From positions 15,055 to 79,054 of the forward strand of contig NZ_JOCB01000025.1 in assembly GCF_000718775.1 (NCBI RefSeq): a stretch of 64,000 nt of DNA. Reading direction: 5' to 3'. This stretch comes from Streptomyces sp. NRRL S-31 (lineage in GTDB: Bacteria > Actinomycetota > Actinomycetes > Streptomycetales > Streptomycetaceae). Position 1 is the stretch's first letter, and every line of letters begins with the position of its first letter. Made by a program: the position numbers and the translations under genes. Shown one piece after another: positions 1 to 9,563 of the stretch. The notes below the pieces were generated by a model. The model did no database searches. It was given only the letters and a program-made list of their open reading frames with translations, and was not told the DNA's origin.

Positions 1-438
1 CTTGACGCCGGTCTCGAACATCTCGGTCTTGGACTCGAGCTCGTCGAAGTTGGGCGCCTTGCGGTGGATGGACCAGCGCTCGCCCTCGTAGGACTCGTCG
101 ACGTTCAGCACCTCACCGAGGGTGTTGAACACCTTGCCCTTGGTGAAGTCGCCGACCGGCACGGTGATGCCGTCGCCGGTGTCGGTGACCGGGGCCTGGC
201 GGACCAGACCGTCGGTCGGCTGCATGGAGATGGTGCGGACCAGGCCGTCACCCAGGTGCTGGGCGACCTCCAGGGTCAGCGTCTTCTTCTCGCCCGCGTT
301 GGCCGGGTCGGCGACCTCGACGTGGAGGGCGTTGTAGATGTCCGGCATCGCGTCGACGGGGAACTCCACGTCGACGACCGGGCCGATGACCCGGGCGACG
401 CGGCCCGTAGCCGTCGCGGTCTCAACAGTGGTGGTCAT
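1..438 (-). CDS. atpD: ATP synthase F1 subunit beta, N-terminal part (runs off the window)
   Basis: Catalytic beta subunit of the F1 sector, which hydrolyses or makes ATP at the alpha/beta interface. Only the first 146 codons are present and the rest lies left of base 1. The ATG at 438 gives [20 protein letters not shown], followed by the conserved beta-barrel region ([20 protein letters not shown]) typical of beta. The P-loop is outside the window. The start codon lies immediately after the TAA of atpG (439-441) with no gap, so the two are translationally coupled. It is the penultimate gene of the usual atpIBEFHAGDC operon; atpC would follow outside. Confidence 0.97.
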   Translation of the reverse strand, partial: MTTTVETATATGRVARVIGPVVDVEFPVDAMPDIYNALHVEVADPANAGEKKTLTLEVAQHLGDGLVRTISMQPTDGLVRQAPVTDTGDGITVPVGDFTKGKVFNTLGEVLNVDESYEGERWSIHRKAPNFDELESKTEMFETGVK

Positions 439-1356
439 TTATCGGTCACTCCCCGCGGTCGCGTCGGCCAGGGCGCTCGCGCCACCGACGATCTCGCTGA
501 TTTCCTGGGTGATTTCGGCCTGGCGGGCCGCGTTGGCAAGACGGGAGAGCGTGTTGATCAGCTCGCCCGCGTTGTCGGTGGCCGACTTCATCGCGCGCCG
601 CGTGGCGGCGTGCTTCGAAGCGGCCGACTGGAGCAGCGCGTTGTAGATGCGGCTCTCCACGTAGCGCGGCAGCAGGGCGTCGAGGACGTCCTCCGCCGAG
701 GGCTCGAAGTCGTACAGCGGAAGGATCTCGCCCTGGGGGGCGGTCTCCTCCGCGACCTCGTCGAGGCGCAGCGGCAGCAGCCGGGCATCCAGCGCCGTCT
801 GCGTCATCATCGAGACGAACTCGGTGAAGACGATGTGGAGTTCGTCCACACCACCCTCGGCCGTGTCCTTCTCGATGGCCTCGATCAGGGGCGCCGCGAC
901 CTTCTTGGCGTCCGCGTACGTCGGCTCGTCGGTGAAGCCCGTCCACGACTCCGTGACCGTGCGCTCACGGAAGTTGTAGTGGGCGACACCGCGCCGGCCG
1001 ACGATGTACGTGTCGACCTGCTTGCCCTCGCGCTCCAGGCGCGCGGTCAGCTGCTCCGCGGCCTTGATGGCGTTGGAGTTGAAGGCGCCGGCCAGACCGC
1101 GGTCGCTCGTGAGGAGCAGAACCGCGGCGCGGGCCGGGTTCTCCGCCTCCGTGGTGAGCGGGTGCTTGGTGTTCGAACCCGTGCCCACCGCCGTGACCGC
1201 GCGCGTCAGCTCGGTCGCGTACGGCGTGGAGGCCGCCACCTTGCGTTGCGCCTTGACGACGCGCGAGGCGGCGATCATCTCCATCGCCTTGGTGATCTTC
1301 TTGGTCGCGGTGACGGATCGGATGCGACGCTTGTAGACCCGGAGCTGGGCTCCCAT
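439..1356 (-). CDS. atpG: ATP synthase F1 subunit gamma
   Basis: Central rotor stalk of the F1 sector. The 305-residue product begins [20 protein letters not shown] and contains the N-terminal helix signature [17 protein letters not shown], which pairs with the C-terminal helix (around residues 255-300, [20 protein letters not shown] then [20 protein letters not shown]) to form the coiled-coil shaft. The length is normal for actinobacterial gamma, which carries an insert relative to E. coli. It sits between atpA (21 nt spacer) and atpD (stop abuts start) in the operon. Confidence 0.97.
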   Translation of the reverse strand: MGAQLRVYKRRIRSVTATKKITKAMEMIAASRVVKAQRKVAASTPYATELTRAVTAVGTGSNTKHPLTTEAENPARAAVLLLTSDRGLAGAFNSNAIKAAEQLTARLEREGKQVDTYIVGRRGVAHYNFRERTVTESWTGFTDEPTYADAKKVAAPLIEAIEKDTAEGGVDELHIVFTEFVSMMTQTALDARLLPLRLDEVAEETAPQGEILPLYDFEPSAEDVLDALLPRYVESRIYNALLQSAASKHAATRRAMKSATDNAGELINTLSRLANAARQAEITQEISEIVGGASALADATAGSDR

Positions 1357-1377
1357 GAGTCAGGTCCCTTCCTTACG

Positions 1378-2970
1378 TCACTTGGCGGCAGCGGCCGGAG
1401 TGTCCTCGCCGAGCAGCTTGCCGTCCGAGGTCTCGAACTGCTTCTTGAAGTCCGCGATCGCGTCGGCGACGGCCGTCAGCGTGTCGTCGGACATCTTGCC
1501 GCCCTCGCGGATGGAGGTCATGAGGCCCTGCTCCTTGCGGTGCAGGTACTCCAGCAGCTCCTTCTCGAAGCGGCGGATGTCGACGACCGGAACGTCGTCC
1601 ATCTTGCCGGTGGTGCCGGCCCAGACGGAGACGACCTGGTCCTCGGTGGACATCGGCTGGTACTGGTCCTGCTTCAGCAGCTCGACCATGCGCTGACCGC
1701 GCTCCAGCTGGGACTTGGAGGCGGCGTCCAGGTCGGAACCGAAGGCGGCGAACGCCTCCAGCTCACGGAACTGGGCGAGGTCGACGCGGAGGCGGCCGGA
1801 GACCTGCTTCATCGCCTTGTGCTGGGCGGAACCACCGACTCGGGAGACGGAGATACCGACGTTCAGCGCGGGGCGCTGACCGGCGTTGAACAGGTCCGAC
1901 TCCAGGAAGCACTGGCCGTCGGTGATGGAGATGACGTTGGTCGGGATGAACGCCGAGACGTCGTTGGCCTTGGTCTCGACGATCGGCAGACCGGTCATCG
2001 AGCCGGCACCCATGTCGTCGGAGAGCTTGGCGCAGCGCTCCAGCAGACGGGAGTGCAGGTAGAAGACGTCACCCGGGTAGGCCTCACGGCCCGGCGGGCG
2101 GCGCAGCAGCAGCGACACGGCGCGGTAGGCGTCGGCCTGCTTCGACAGGTCGTCGAAGATGATGAGGACGTGCTTGCCCTCGTACATCCACTGCTGACCG
2201 ATGGCCGAACCGGTGTACGGCGCCAGGTACTTGAAGCCGGCCGGGTCGGACGCCGGGGCGGCGACGATGGTCGTGTACTCCAGGGCGCCGTTCTCCTCCA
2301 GCGAGCGGCGCACGCCGGCGATGGTGGAGCCCTTCTGGCCGATGGCGACGTAGATGCAGCGGACCTGCTTCTTCGGGTCGCCCGAGCGCCAGTTGTCGCG
2401 CTGGTTGATGATCGTGTCGACGGCCAGGGCGGTCTTGCCGGTCTGGCGGTCACCGATGATCAGCTGACGCTGACCGCGGCCGATCGGGGTCATCGCGTCG
2501 ACGGCCTTGTAGCCGGTCTCCATCGGCTCGTGCACCGACTTGCGCTGCATGACCGTGGGGGCCTGAAGCTCAAGGGCGCGGCGGCCGGACGTCTCGATCT
2601 CGCCGAGGCCGTCGATCGGGTTGCCGAGCGGGTCGACGACGCGGCCGAGGTAGCCCTCGCCGACCGCGACGGAGAGGACCTCACCGGTGCGCTGCACCGG
2701 CTGCCCCTCCTCGATGCCGCTGAACTCACCGAGGACGATGGCACCGATCTCGCGCTCTTCCAGGTTCAGCGCCAGGCCGAGGGTGCCGTCCTCGAACTTC
2801 AGCAGTTCGTTGGCCATGGCCGAGGGCAGGCCCTCGACCTTCGCGATGCCGTCGCCGGCAAGGGTGACCGTACCGACTTCCTCGCGCGAGGCCGCGTCCG
2901 GCTTGTACGACTGGACGAAGTTCTCCAGCGCGTCCCGGATCTCCTCCGGCCGGATCGTGAGCTCCGCCAT
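1378..2970 (-). CDS. atpA: ATP synthase F1 subunit alpha
   Basis: Non-catalytic nucleotide-binding subunit of F1. The 530-residue protein starts [19 protein letters not shown] at the ATG at 2970. The frame stays open further upstream, but an AAGGAG lies about 11 nt before this ATG, and family members start here. The Walker A loop GDRQTGKT is at residues 173-180, preceded by the barrel domain and the conserved PLGNPIDG at 114-121. The alpha-specific motif VSRVGGSAQ is present in the C-terminal half. It lies between atpH (140 nt upstream spacer) and atpG. Confidence 0.97.
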   Translation of the reverse strand: MAELTIRPEEIRDALENFVQSYKPDAASREEVGTVTLAGDGIAKVEGLPSAMANELLKFEDGTLGLALNLEEREIGAIVLGEFSGIEEGQPVQRTGEVLSVAVGEGYLGRVVDPLGNPIDGLGEIETSGRRALELQAPTVMQRKSVHEPMETGYKAVDAMTPIGRGQRQLIIGDRQTGKTALAVDTIINQRDNWRSGDPKKQVRCIYVAIGQKGSTIAGVRRSLEENGALEYTTIVAAPASDPAGFKYLAPYTGSAIGQQWMYEGKHVLIIFDDLSKQADAYRAVSLLLRRPPGREAYPGDVFYLHSRLLERCAKLSDDMGAGSMTGLPIVETKANDVSAFIPTNVISITDGQCFLESDLFNAGQRPALNVGISVSRVGGSAQHKAMKQVSGRLRVDLAQFRELEAFAAFGSDLDAASKSQLERGQRMVELLKQDQYQPMSTEDQVVSVWAGTTGKMDDVPVVDIRRFEKELLEYLHRKEQGLMTSIREGGKMSDDTLTAVADAIADFKKQFETSDGKLLGEDTPAAAAK

Positions 2971-3110
2971 CTGGGTTCCCTGCTCTCCTTGTTGGGCCCG
3001 AAGTTTCACTTTGGGGGGATGGGGACTCCCCCCAACAGGAGGTGAATCCTCTGCACGGCCCAACCAGGGCCGTAAGTACGTACTGCTTTTCTCGAGATGT
3101 CGAGTTGCTG

Positions 3111-3926
3111 CTAGCTCGCCATGCGGCGGGCGGCCTCGTCCAGCCGGTCCGCGATGGAGCCGTTGATGACCTCGTCACCGACCTGCACCCGGATACCGCC
3201 GACGACCTCGGGGTCGACGTCGAGGTTGAGGTGCATCCGACGACCGTAGAGCTTGGTCAGGGCGGCGCCGAGGCGCTGCTTCTGTCCGTCGCTCAGCGGC
3301 ACCGCCGAGGTGACGACGGCGACCACGCGGTCGCGTCGCTCCGCGGCGAGCTTGGACAGGGACTCCAGTCCCGCTTCCAGGCTACGTCCACGCGGCGCGG
3401 TCACGAGGCGCGTCACCAGGCGCTCGGTGGCCGGCTTGGCCCGTCCGCCCAGCAGCCGGTGCAGCAGCTCGGTCTTGGCCGAGGCGCCGGCGGCGCGGTC
3501 GGTGAGCGCGGCGCGCAGCTCGGTGTTGGAGGAGACGATCCGGCCGAACCGGAACAGCTCGTCCTCGACGTCGTCGAGGGTGCCGGTCTTCTCCGCGGCC
3601 GTGAGGTCGGCGATGTCCGCCAGCTCCTCCAGCGCGTCCACCAGGTCGCGGGGCTGCGACCAGCGGGACCGGGCCATTCCGGACACCAGGTCGGCGGTGG
3701 TGCCGCTGACCTGGCCGCCGATCAGGCGCTGGACCAGCTGGGCCTTCGCCTCTCCGGGCTGCGCCGGGTCGGTGAGGACCCGGCGCAGGCCGGCCTCGCG
3801 GTCGAGCAGCGCGGTGACGGCCGCCAGCTCGCCGGCGAGCTGCGCGGCGTCCACGGACGTGGAGTCCGTCAGCGCGTCGAGGCGCTCGCGTGCGGCTGCC
3901 AGGGCCTCGCGGCTCGCTCCGTTCAT
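3111..3926 (-). CDS. atpH: ATP synthase F1 subunit delta
   Basis: Peripheral stalk subunit that joins F1 to the b subunit. The 271-residue product starts [19 protein letters not shown]. It is longer than E. coli delta (about 177 aa), as usual for actinobacteria, whose delta has an N-terminal extension. The conserved C-terminal delta signature is visible as [20 protein letters not shown] followed by [15 protein letters not shown]. Its ATG overlaps the atpF stop by 4 nt (ATGA at 3923-3926), indicating translational coupling. Confidence 0.95.
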   Translation of the reverse strand: MNGASREALAAARERLDALTDSTSVDAAQLAGELAAVTALLDREAGLRRVLTDPAQPGEAKAQLVQRLIGGQVSGTTADLVSGMARSRWSQPRDLVDALEELADIADLTAAEKTGTLDDVEDELFRFGRIVSSNTELRAALTDRAAGASAKTELLHRLLGGRAKPATERLVTRLVTAPRGRSLEAGLESLSKLAAERRDRVVAVVTSAVPLSDGQKQRLGAALTKLYGRRMHLNLDVDPEVVGGIRVQVGDEVINGSIADRLDEAARRMAS

Positions 3927-4468
3927 CGCGTGGCCTCGGCCTTCTCCTCAAGCTCGTCGAGGAAGCGGTCGATGACACGGCTCTGGCGGGCGTGGTCCTC
4001 GAGGGACTCGCCGACGAGCTTGCCGGCCAGTTCGGTGGCGAGCTTGCCGACGTCCTGACGCAGCGCGGACGCGGCGGCCTTGCGGTCGGCCTCGATCTGC
4101 GCGTGGCCGGCGGTGACGATCTCCTCGCGCTGACGCTGGCCCTCGGCCCGCATCTCGGCGATGAGCGTGGCACCCTGCTCCTGCGCCTCCTGGCGCAGGC
4201 GCGCGGCCTCGTGCCGGGCCTCGGCGAGCTGGGCCTTGTACTGCTCAAGGACGCTCTGGGCCTCGGTCTGCGCGGCCTCGGCCTTTTCGATACCGCCCTC
4301 GATGGCTTCGCGACGCTCTTCCAGAACCTTGTTGATGTTCGGGAGGAGCTTCTTGGCGAGGAAGCCGAAGACGATGACGAAGGCGATCAGGCCGATGACG
4401 AGCTCTGGGATCGGCGGGATGAGGGGGTTCTCGGCCTCCTCAGCCGCCAGCTGAACCAGGGGGCTCAT
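3923..4468 (-). CDS. atpF: ATP synthase Fo subunit b
   Basis: Membrane-anchored peripheral stalk subunit. The 181-residue protein has one N-terminal transmembrane helix (about residues 20-42, PELVIGLIAFVIVFGFLAKK) and then a long charged helix rich in E, K, A and Q (about residues 45-160), the expected right-handed coiled coil. The typical LPNINKVLEERREAIE follows the membrane segment. It overlaps atpH by 4 nt and is separated from atpE by 37 nt. Confidence 0.96.
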   Translation of the reverse strand: MSPLVQLAAEEAENPLIPPIPELVIGLIAFVIVFGFLAKKLLPNINKVLEERREAIEGGIEKAEAAQTEAQSVLEQYKAQLAEARHEAARLRQEAQEQGATLIAEMRAEGQRQREEIVTAGHAQIEADRKAAASALRQDVGKLATELAGKLVGESLEDHARQSRVIDRFLDELEEKAEATR

Positions 4469-4505
4469 ATCAGTGCCTTTCGTCTATTGGTGCGCGGCGG
4501 TCGGG

Positions 4506-4826
<321 letters not shown>

Positions 4827-5648
4827 TCAGTGGTGCTCGGCGAGCGCGCCCTGGATGAAGCTGCACGTCAGGAGTACGAAGACGTACGCCTGGACAGCCT
4901 GGATGAAGAGCTCGAAGGCCGTCATCACGATGACCATGACGAACGAGACGGCGGAGTAGGCGATGCCGATGCCGTTCAGCATGTACCAGCTGGCGATCGT
5001 GAAGAGCAGCAGCAGGGTGTGGCCGGCGAACATGTTCGCGAAGAGTCGGACGGCGTGGGTGAACGGCCGCACGAGGAGGTTCGAGAACAGCTCGATCGTC
5101 ATCGACAGCGGGAGGACCGCGCCGAGGGACTTGTCGTAGCCGGTGAAGTTCTTGAAGGCGCCGACGAAGCCGTGCCGCTTGAAGGTCAGCCCGACCCAGA
5201 GGACGTAGACGATGGCGGCCAGGATGGCGGGGTACGAGATGATCGAGGTCACCGGGAACTGGGCGACCGGGATGACGGACCAGAGGTTCATCATCCAGAC
5301 GAAGAAGAAGAGCGAGACGACCAGCGGGACGTACTTCTCGCCTTCCTTCTTGCCGATGGTCTCGTAGACGACGCCGCGGCGGATGAAGTCGTATCCGGAC
5401 TCGGCCACCAGCTGGAGCTTGCCCGGGACGACCTTCGGCTTGGCGAAGGCGGCCCAGAAGAAGCCCACGACGATGATGGAACCGAGCAGCGCCAGCAGCA
5501 TCGTCTTGTTGAAGTACAAGTTGCTGTCCGCGTCGCCCCAGAGCGGCTTGAACAGGAACGAGTGCAGGCCCGGAGCCGGGAAGCCGCACCCGTCGAACAG
5601 GTGGCAGCTCGTTTCGAAAGCGAGCGTCTGCGTCGGGTCAGCACTCAC
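4827..5648 (-). CDS. atpB: ATP synthase Fo subunit a
   Basis: Proton-channel subunit a of Fo, an integral membrane protein of 273 residues. I chose the GTG at 5648 (MSADPTQTLAFET) because AAGGAG lies exactly 6 nt before it. In-frame ATGs at 5663 and 5684 have no comparable ribosome site, and the AAGGAG itself would encode part of that longer N-terminus. Several membrane helices are visible, and the channel arginine region LVRPFTHAVRLFANMFAGH is in the C-terminal third. The last helix FELFIQAVQAYVFVLLT is canonical. The gene lies between atpI (225 nt upstream) and atpE. Confidence 0.95.
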   Translation of the reverse strand: MSADPTQTLAFETSCHLFDGCGFPAPGLHSFLFKPLWGDADSNLYFNKTMLLALLGSIIVVGFFWAAFAKPKVVPGKLQLVAESGYDFIRRGVVYETIGKKEGEKYVPLVVSLFFFVWMMNLWSVIPVAQFPVTSIISYPAILAAIVYVLWVGLTFKRHGFVGAFKNFTGYDKSLGAVLPLSMTIELFSNLLVRPFTHAVRLFANMFAGHTLLLLFTIASWYMLNGIGIAYSAVSFVMVIVMTAFELFIQAVQAYVFVLLTCSFIQGALAEHH

Positions 5649-5873
5649 CGCGGGCTCCTTCATCGTGGCGCATAGGTACGGCAACCTCGTTGTGTCGGCG
5701 CGGCGTGCGGCCGCGGGTCGGCACGGGACTGGTGTTACGGATGTGGGGGCGGCTGAGGGGCATCTCGCCTCGCGATCGAACAGGCGTCAGCTCGGATGCC
5801 CGCGCCCGCGATGCCGCAGTTGGCACCGGACGATAGCAGCAACTCTCGTGCGCCTTTATCCCGGCCCTACCTC

Positions 5874-6314
5874 TCACGACGAGTGCCCTGTCTTCTCGGG
5901 CTTGTCGCCCTTCGACGAGGCATCGGGATCGACGTAGAGGATCTTGGCCTTCATGTGTGCCCGCGCCTGCGCGGCGATCCACGTCAGGGTGGCGACCACG
6001 AGGGTGATGGCGAAGGCACGCGGGTTGAACAGCGTGGTGTTCTTGAACAGGGCGACGAAGATGACCAGCAGCAGCAGCTGGGCCGCGTAGAGCATCAGGC
6101 CCATCATCTGGAACAGCTGGGGAAAGGATTTGGCGGTGCGCTGGAGCACGTAGAGCCCGAGCCCCATGAACACGATCACCACGAGCGTCCCCACGACGGC
6201 CCCGATCGCTCCCTTGCCGCCGGCGACCACACCGCTGACGACGGCGGCGATCGCGCCGACGGCAGCCGTGGGCACGGCGGCCTGGGCAAGGATCCGGACG
6301 TCATTGGACGGCAT
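5874..6314 (-). CDS. atpI: ATP synthase accessory protein I
   Basis: Small membrane protein at the head of the atp operon; AtpI proteins are thought to help assemble the c-ring. The 146-residue product starts MPSNDVRILAQAAVPTAAVG at the ATG at 6314, with GGAG 7 nt upstream. Four hydrophobic segments can be seen (about 10-32, 36-58, 70-92, 98-118). The C-terminus is hydrophilic (DPDASSKGDKPEKTGHSS). Sequence conservation in this family is low, so identity rests on length, topology and position. Confidence 0.85.
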   Translation of the reverse strand: MPSNDVRILAQAAVPTAAVGAIAAVVSGVVAGGKGAIGAVVGTLVVIVFMGLGLYVLQRTAKSFPQLFQMMGLMLYAAQLLLLVIFVALFKNTTLFNPRAFAITLVVATLTWIAAQARAHMKAKILYVDPDASSKGDKPEKTGHSS

Positions 6315-6616
6315 GGCGGCAACTCCGCTTTCACAGGGGGGCAGGGTGTCGTCATGGACGAGCGTAGTCCCGGGCTGAGTGATCGAGACCTCACACCAAT
6401 GGACCGACGCACTCGGTCCTTCGGCTCTATCCGGGGTTCTCGTGAACCGTATCACAAACTATTTGATGAGGTCTTTACCTGTAGGGTGTGCTTGCTGTCA
6501 CACATGAGAGTGACAGTGCCCGTCTGTGCAAAAACCGCGCCCACTTGTCTGGTATTGGGGTGCTTCGCTCCCCCACGAGTTGGCAATGCTCTAGTCAGAT
6601 TCTTACCTTGGCCGTC
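6315..6616. promoter_or_regulatory. atp operon upstream region
   Basis: About 300 bp without a gene, less GC-rich than its surroundings, as expected for a promoter region. Besides the Rex-like operator at 6440-6457 it contains a 7-bp hairpin (CTGTCAC at 6495-6501 paired with GTGACAG at 6510-6516, 8-nt loop) and a second GC hairpin near 6554-6575 (TGGGG / CCCCA around GCTTCGC). The hairpins may be transcript-end or leader structures; no function is shown. I could not assign -35/-10 elements with confidence. Confidence 0.5.
6440..6457. promoter_or_regulatory. Candidate Rex (NADH/NAD+ redox) operator upstream of atpI
   Basis: The 18-bp sequence TCGTGAACCGTATCACAA matches the Streptomyces Rex consensus TTGTGAA-N4-TTCACAA at 12 of 14 defined positions. 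It lies 126-143 bp before the atpI start, in the only sizeable intergenic gap ahead of the ATP synthase operon. Rex is known to release DNA when NADH/NAD+ rises and to control respiratory genes. The motif match is direct; regulation of this operon is inferred. Confidence 0.7.
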
Positions 6617-7966
6617 TTACGGACGGTCCGCGAAACGCGATCGGGCGCCGATCGCGGTCGCTCCGTTGACGCCCGGGACACCGGCGCCGACCGGTGCCCG
6701 CTCCCCCGTTCCGGCCGCCTCCCCGGTGGCCCCGGCGGCCTCCGTCTCCGCGGTCCCGGCCGTCCCGGCTGCCTCGGCGACACCGCCCCTCCTGCGGTAC
6801 CGCGGCGGCACGAACCGCTGCGCCCACACCGGCACCCGCGGTGTGAAGCGCGGGAGCAGCAGCAGGACCAGGCCGACCGCGCTCAGGAAGACCACGCCGA
6901 GCACGATCCACATCGACGCCGAGTTCACGGAGTAGGCCAGCGCTCCGAAGGCGATCAGCGCCGACCAGAAGTACATGATCAGCACCGCCCGGCTGTGCGA
7001 GTGGCCGATCTCCAGCAGCCGGTGGTGCAGGTGCCCGCGGTCGGCGGCGAACGGCGACTGGCCGCGCCAGGTGCGGCGGACGATCGCCAGCACCAGGTCC
7101 GCCGTCGGCACCGCGATGATCGTCAGCGGCAGCAGCAGCGGGATGTAGACCGGCACCGTCTGGTGCACCGCCGCCTTCTCCGAGCCCGCGTACAGGTTCA
7201 GCGCGTCCGGGTCGAGCTGGCCGGTGATCGAGATCGCGCCGGCCGCCAGCACCAGCCCGATCAGCATCGAGCCGGAGTCGCCCATGAAGATCCGCGCGGG
7301 ATGCATGTTGTGCGGCAGGAAGCCCAGGCACATGCCCATCAGGATCGCCGCGAACAGCGTGGCGGGGGCGGCGGCCTCGATGCCGTACGACACCCAGACG
7401 CGGTACGCGTACAGGAAGAACGCGGCCGCCGCGATGCACACCATGCCGGCGGCGAGGCCGTCGAGGCCGTCCACGAAGTTGACCGCGTTGATCGTGATGA
7501 CCACCAGGGCCACCGTCAGCAGGGTGCCCTGCCACTGGGTCAGCGCCACGTTGCCGACGCCCGGGATGGGCAGCCACAGGATCGTCAGACCCTGCATGAC
7601 CATCACGCCGGCCGCGATCATCTGACCGCCCAGCTTGATCAGCGCGTCGATCTCGAACTTGTCGTCCAGGACGCCGATCAGCCAGATCAGGGCCGCGCCG
7701 GAGAGCAGCGCCCGCGGCTCGTTGGACTTGGTGAAGACCTCGCTGAGGTTGGTCAGGTGGTCCGCGACCAGCAGGCCCGCGCACAGGCCGAAGAACATCG
7801 CGATGCCGCCGAGCCGCGGGGTGGGTTCCCGGTGCACGTCACGGGCCCGGATATCCGGCATCGCCCCGGCCACGATCGCGAACTTCCGTACCGGCCCCGT
7901 CAGGAGGTACGTCACCGCGGCCGTGATGCAGAGCGTCAGCAGGTATTCACGCACGGGCTTCCCCAC
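6617..7966 (-). CDS. Undecaprenyl-phosphate sugar-1-phosphate transferase (MraY/WecA family)
   Basis: Polytopic membrane enzyme that moves a sugar-1-phosphate from a UDP-sugar onto undecaprenyl phosphate, starting synthesis of an envelope glycan. The 449-residue protein has about ten membrane helices. Family motifs are present: GVLDDKFEID (the DDxxD-like cluster), VNFVDGLDGLAAG and FMGDSGSMLIG, and HMHPAR-like NMHPARIF. It is most like the mycobacterial WecA/Rv1302 and TagO branch rather than MraY proper, because it lies outside the murein cluster. The last 60 residues are a variable hydrophilic tail (AEAAGTAGTAETEAAG...). The start is GTG at 7966 with a weak ribosome site. Confidence 0.88.
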   Translation of the reverse strand: MGKPVREYLLTLCITAAVTYLLTGPVRKFAIVAGAMPDIRARDVHREPTPRLGGIAMFFGLCAGLLVADHLTNLSEVFTKSNEPRALLSGAALIWLIGVLDDKFEIDALIKLGGQMIAAGVMVMQGLTILWLPIPGVGNVALTQWQGTLLTVALVVITINAVNFVDGLDGLAAGMVCIAAAAFFLYAYRVWVSYGIEAAAPATLFAAILMGMCLGFLPHNMHPARIFMGDSGSMLIGLVLAAGAISITGQLDPDALNLYAGSEKAAVHQTVPVYIPLLLPLTIIAVPTADLVLAIVRRTWRGQSPFAADRGHLHHRLLEIGHSHSRAVLIMYFWSALIAFGALAYSVNSASMWIVLGVVFLSAVGLVLLLLPRFTPRVPVWAQRFVPPRYRRRGGVAEAAGTAGTAETEAAGATGEAAGTGERAPVGAGVPGVNGATAIGARSRFADRP

Positions 7967-8126
7967 AGGTCTCGCTGGCCATCACAGCCACACACCCTAG
8001 CGACGGACGCATACGGATGGAGACTGCCGGGTAGCGACGATGGTTGCACGCCTCGCCGTGTGCTCCGTCCCGCGGTGGCACCACAGGCGCCCACAACGGG
8101 ACACACCGGGGTGTACGGATCGGCGG

Positions 8127-9404
8127 CTACCCCCGGTCAGCCGTGTCAGCCGCGTGCGGCCCGGATACGGCGGGATACGGCGGAAAACGGCCGGTGAGCG
8201 CGCGCACCTCCTCCCGGGCCGCGACCGGCTCGGCCTCCCCGCGCAGCACGGCCCCCAGCAGCGCGGCGATCCGCACCATCTCCGGCTCGCCCATGCCCTG
8301 CGTGGTCACCGCGGCCGTCCCCAGGCGCAGCCCGCGGCCGTCGCCGTGCGGCAGCACGCAGCAGTCCAGCACCAGACCGGCCGCGAGCAGCCGCCCGCGC
8401 GCGGTCCGGCCGTCCACACCCAGCGGAGCCGGGTCCGCGGTGATCAGATGGGTGTCCGTGCCGCCGGTGGTGACGGCCAGCCCCTCGGCGGCCAGATGAC
8501 CGGCCAGCACCCGGGCGTTGGCGACGACCTGGTGCGCGTACACGGTGAAGGCCGGGGTCGCCGCCTCGCCGAACGCGACGGCCTTGGCGGCGATGGTGTG
8601 CATCTGGGCGCCGCCCTGGGTGAAGGGGAAGACGGCCCGGTCGACGCGCTCGGCCAGCTCGGCACCGCACAGGATCATCCCGCCGCGCGGCCCGCGCAGC
8701 ACCTTGTGGGTGGTCGCGCACACGATGTCCGCGTACGGCACCGGACTGGGCGCCGCTCCCCCGGCGACCAGGCCGATCGGATGGCCCGCGGCCGCGATCA
8801 GATAGGCCCCCACCTCGTCGGCGACCTCCCGGAAGAAGGCGTGGTCGAAGTGGCGGGGGTAGGCGATGGAACCGCAGACGATGGCCTTGGGCCGGTGGTT
8901 GCGCGCCAGATGGCGCACCTGGTCGTGGTCGATCAGCCCGGTCTCGGCGTCGACGCCGTAGCCCACGAAGTCGAACCAGCGGCCGGAGAAGTTCGCCGGC
9001 GAGCCGTGGGTGAGGTGGCCGCCGTAGGGCAGGCCGAGGGCGAGGACGGTGTCGCCGGGGCGCAGCAGGGCCGCGTAGGCGGCCAGCACGGCCGAGGAGC
9101 CGGAGTGCGGCTGGACGTTGGCGTGCTCGGCGCCGAACAGGGCCTTGGCCCGCTCGACGGCGGCGCGTTCGGCGGCGTCCACGATCTCGCAGCCGCCGTG
9201 GTGCCGGGCGCCCGGGTAGCCCTCGGCGTACTTGTTGGCGAGCGCCGAGCCGAGGGCGGCGAGCACGGCCGGCGAGCAGAAGTTCTCGGCGGCGATCAGC
9301 TGGAGCGTCGTGGACTGCCGCGCCAGCTCCCCGGAGAGGATGTCGGCCATCGCCGGGTCCTGCCACCGCAGGACGTCGGCCTCGTGGGCGGTGCTGACCG
9401 GCAT
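8127..9404 (-). CDS. Serine hydroxymethyltransferase-like protein with altered active site
   Basis: Fold-type I PLP enzyme of 425 residues, clearly related to GlyA along its whole length. The Schiff-base lysine is kept (K234 in TTHKVLRGPRGG), as are NKYAEGYPG and LRLGTAAVT. Two normally invariant sites are changed. The Asp that holds the PLP ring nitrogen (DMAH) is Ala205 (YLIAAAGH, residues 201-208), and the Tyr-Tyr of the RYYGGCE segment is His-His (RHHGGCE, 67-73). Family knowledge says the Asp is needed for normal PLP chemistry, so a standard folate-dependent SHMT role is doubtful. GGAG precedes the ATG at 9404. A true glyA is presumably elsewhere. Confidence 0.85.
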   Translation of the reverse strand: MPVSTAHEADVLRWQDPAMADILSGELARQSTTLQLIAAENFCSPAVLAALGSALANKYAEGYPGARHHGGCEIVDAAERAAVERAKALFGAEHANVQPHSGSSAVLAAYAALLRPGDTVLALGLPYGGHLTHGSPANFSGRWFDFVGYGVDAETGLIDHDQVRHLARNHRPKAIVCGSIAYPRHFDHAFFREVADEVGAYLIAAAGHPIGLVAGGAAPSPVPYADIVCATTHKVLRGPRGGMILCGAELAERVDRAVFPFTQGGAQMHTIAAKAVAFGEAATPAFTVYAHQVVANARVLAGHLAAEGLAVTTGGTDTHLITADPAPLGVDGRTARGRLLAAGLVLDCCVLPHGDGRGLRLGTAAVTTQGMGEPEMVRIAALLGAVLRGEAEPVAAREEVRALTGRFPPYPAVSGPHAADTADRG

Positions 9405-9563
9405 GGCGGGCTCCGGGCGGTCGACGGTGACGTATCCCCAATGTAGGCCCGGGGTGCGGCGGACGCGCGGCCGTGACGGCCGTTCCCGCCCGCCGTGCGG
9501 CCGCGCGGGCGCCCGTCCACCCGGAAGGGGGCCGGCCGGGCCGCGGTCGCGCGCGTACGCCCG

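Noticed and set aside
64..3045. A 993-codon open frame on the plus strand opposite atpG and atpA
   Set aside because: It is antisense to conserved ATP synthase genes; high third-position GC keeps the opposite frame open. No ribosome site or domain supports it.
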